DNA from: Algoriphagus halophilus
GTDB taxonomy: Bacteria > Bacteroidota > Bacteroidia > Cytophagales > Cyclobacteriaceae
Reading direction: 5' to 3'
Assembly: GCF_900129785.1 (NCBI RefSeq)
Contig: NZ_FSRC01000001.1
Coordinates: 1,240,001-1,304,000 of the forward strand
Length of the DNA stretch: 64,000 nt
Shown: one piece after another, positions 63,224 through 64,000 of the stretch
Position numbering within the stretch: position 1 is the stretch's first letter
Layout of the letters: each line of letters starts with the position of its first letter
Notes under the pieces: model-generated
Databases searched by the model: none
Told to the model about the DNA's origin: nothing
Seen by the model: only the letters and a program-made list of their open reading frames with translations
Position numbers and translations under genes: made by a program

Positions 63224-64000
63224 TTATCTGACTTTGGCTTTTAGAAGTATTTTTGAAAATATTCCTGGAACAAATCTTTTGAGGTAAATGGCCAGGACCT
63301 CTTTGCCTCCAATATATAGCTCTTCTTTTCTTTTTTTAATTCCCTTAAATATTTTTGAGGCACATGCTTCAGCGCTCATTCCATTGGCTTGGGCATCATC
63401 CATTTGGTTCAACGGTTTTCCATCTGCAGTAATCGCGTTGACAGAGACATTTGTTTGGATGAATCCTGGACAAATGATGGTAACCGTGATATGATCATCG
63501 TGGTGTTCTGCCCGTAAAGAATCAAAATACCCATGTAGGGCATGTTTAGAAGCAGCATAAGATGATCTATACGGAGACCCAATAATTCCTACAAGGGAGC
63601 TTGTGATCGCAAAATGTCCTGATTTTTGACTTATGAAATAAGGTAAGATCGCTTTGGTTAATGCGATGGTCCCAAAAAAGTTTACTTCCATGATTTGACG
63701 ATCAACTTCAAGCTTGGTTTGCATGGCAAGGGATCTTTGACTGATCCCTCCATTATGGAATACAATATCTATAGAACCGAAAAGTTGAATCGCTTTTTCA
63801 ACTTTTGATACCATGCTATCAGGATCTGCAAGGTCCAAAGGTAAAATGGCACAGTCTTCGGGGTATTCACATTCACTCCTTACTTTTTTTAAATCCTCTT
63901 CTTTTCTAGAAGAAAGAATGACGGAATATCCTTCTTTTGAAAATTTTTTGGCAGTGGCAGCTCCTATTCCTGCAGATGCTCCTGTAATCCAAATGACAGG
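63224..64000 (-). CDS. Short-chain dehydrogenase/reductase (start beyond window)
   Basis: At least 259 codons; the frame stays open to the window edge, so the start lies further right. Cofactor motif ITGASAGIGAATA lies at the edge, then SSRKEEDL, VFHNGGIS (NNAG-like), ITSSLVG and the catalytic YAASKHALHG. Classic SDR, NAD(P)-dependent; substrate unknown. It looks like the first gene of a unit with cinA (and perhaps E2). Confidence 0.9.
   Translation of the reverse strand, partial: PVIWITGASAGIGAATAKKFSKEGYSVILSSRKEEDLKKVRSECEYPEDCAILPLDLADPDSMVSKVEKAIQLFGSIDIVFHNGGISQRSLAMQTKLEVDRQIMEVNFFGTIALTKAILPYFISQKSGHFAITSSLVGIIGSPYRSSYAASKHALHGYFDSLRAEHHDDHITVTIICPGFIQTNVSVNAITADGKPLNQMDDAQANGMSAEACASKIFKGIKKRKEELYIGGKEVLAIYLKRFVPGIFSKILLKAKVR

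Noticed and set aside
1..64000. CRISPR arrays, tRNA/rRNA genes, insertion sequences, prophage
   Set aside because: No spaced repeat series, cloverleaf, transposase or phage structural gene was seen on either strand.

Overview
The window reads as a piece of a chromosome from a Bacteroidota bacterium, most likely order Cytophagales and close to the Cyclobacteriaceae/Algoriphagus group. This is inferred from low GC, the gene families present (DUF1501/DUF1553 with c-type cytochrome domains, GH3-like and LuxE-like acyl-activating proteins, IcmF, a fused 2-oxoacid dehydrogenase E1, many small lipoproteins) and several upstream copies of the Bacteroidota -7 element TAnnTTTG. No prophage, insertion sequence, CRISPR array, tRNA or rRNA was seen. 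Nearly all the DNA is coding and both strands are used in short operons separated by clear intrinsic terminators.

Layout. 1-6.7 kb (minus): M23 peptidase (partial), FAH-family enzyme, a DUF4377 lipoprotein/SGNH hydrolase/S66 LD-carboxypeptidase operon, PBP4-type DD-carboxypeptidase, DUF423, and a YggS-type PLP protein; much of this is cell-wall and envelope work. 6.7-19.8 kb: GH3-like protein, LysE-type exporter, DUF302, a membrane protein, DUF502, alanine dehydrogenase, fused E1alpha-E1beta dehydrogenase, a LuxE-like protein, a 39-residue lipoprotein, a sigma-54-type regulator without a DNA-binding tail, RNase P RNA (rnpB), DUF4442 and DUF3109 proteins. 19.9-26 kb: S9 (DPP-IV-like) peptidase, DUF4287/DUF5655 protein, endonuclease/exonuclease/phosphatase-fold enzyme, NagX/HGSNAT-like membrane acyltransferase, PPK2 kinase.

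26.2-31.6 kb is the most unusual stretch. Two subtilisin-family peptidases carry repeated R/K-P-I-M-Q motifs just before their catalytic domains, and they flank an adenylate-cyclase/TPR protein. The divergent intergenic region beside the cyclase is dense in inverted and direct repeats. 31.7-37.6 kb is a three-gene DUF1549/DUF1553, DUF1501 and cytochrome-c/LRR module. 37.8-38.7 kb has a tandem pair of paralogous lipoproteins.

38.7-48.7 kb is a housekeeping block: accC-accB, efp, fabH, rpmF, DUF177, pdxA, rsmA, mgtE, a D-2-hydroxyacid dehydrogenase, greA (with a promoter and terminator-like hairpin in its leader) and a HIT protein. 48.7-51 kb is a sugar kinase plus sugar porter operon. 51-56.6 kb holds an acetyl-CoA hydrolase/CoA-transferase, fused isobutyryl-CoA mutase IcmF, OsmC and a small conserved protein. 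56.7-60.5 kb couples a Cache-type lipoprotein to a hybrid histidine kinase. 60.5-64 kb has a dihydrolipoamide acyltransferase (E2), CinA and a partial SDR. The fused E1, the E2 and IcmF together suggest branched-chain 2-oxoacid and isobutyryl-CoA metabolism, although E3 is not in the window. Many start codons were moved inward from the longest reading frame on the basis of signal peptides, family length or promoter position.
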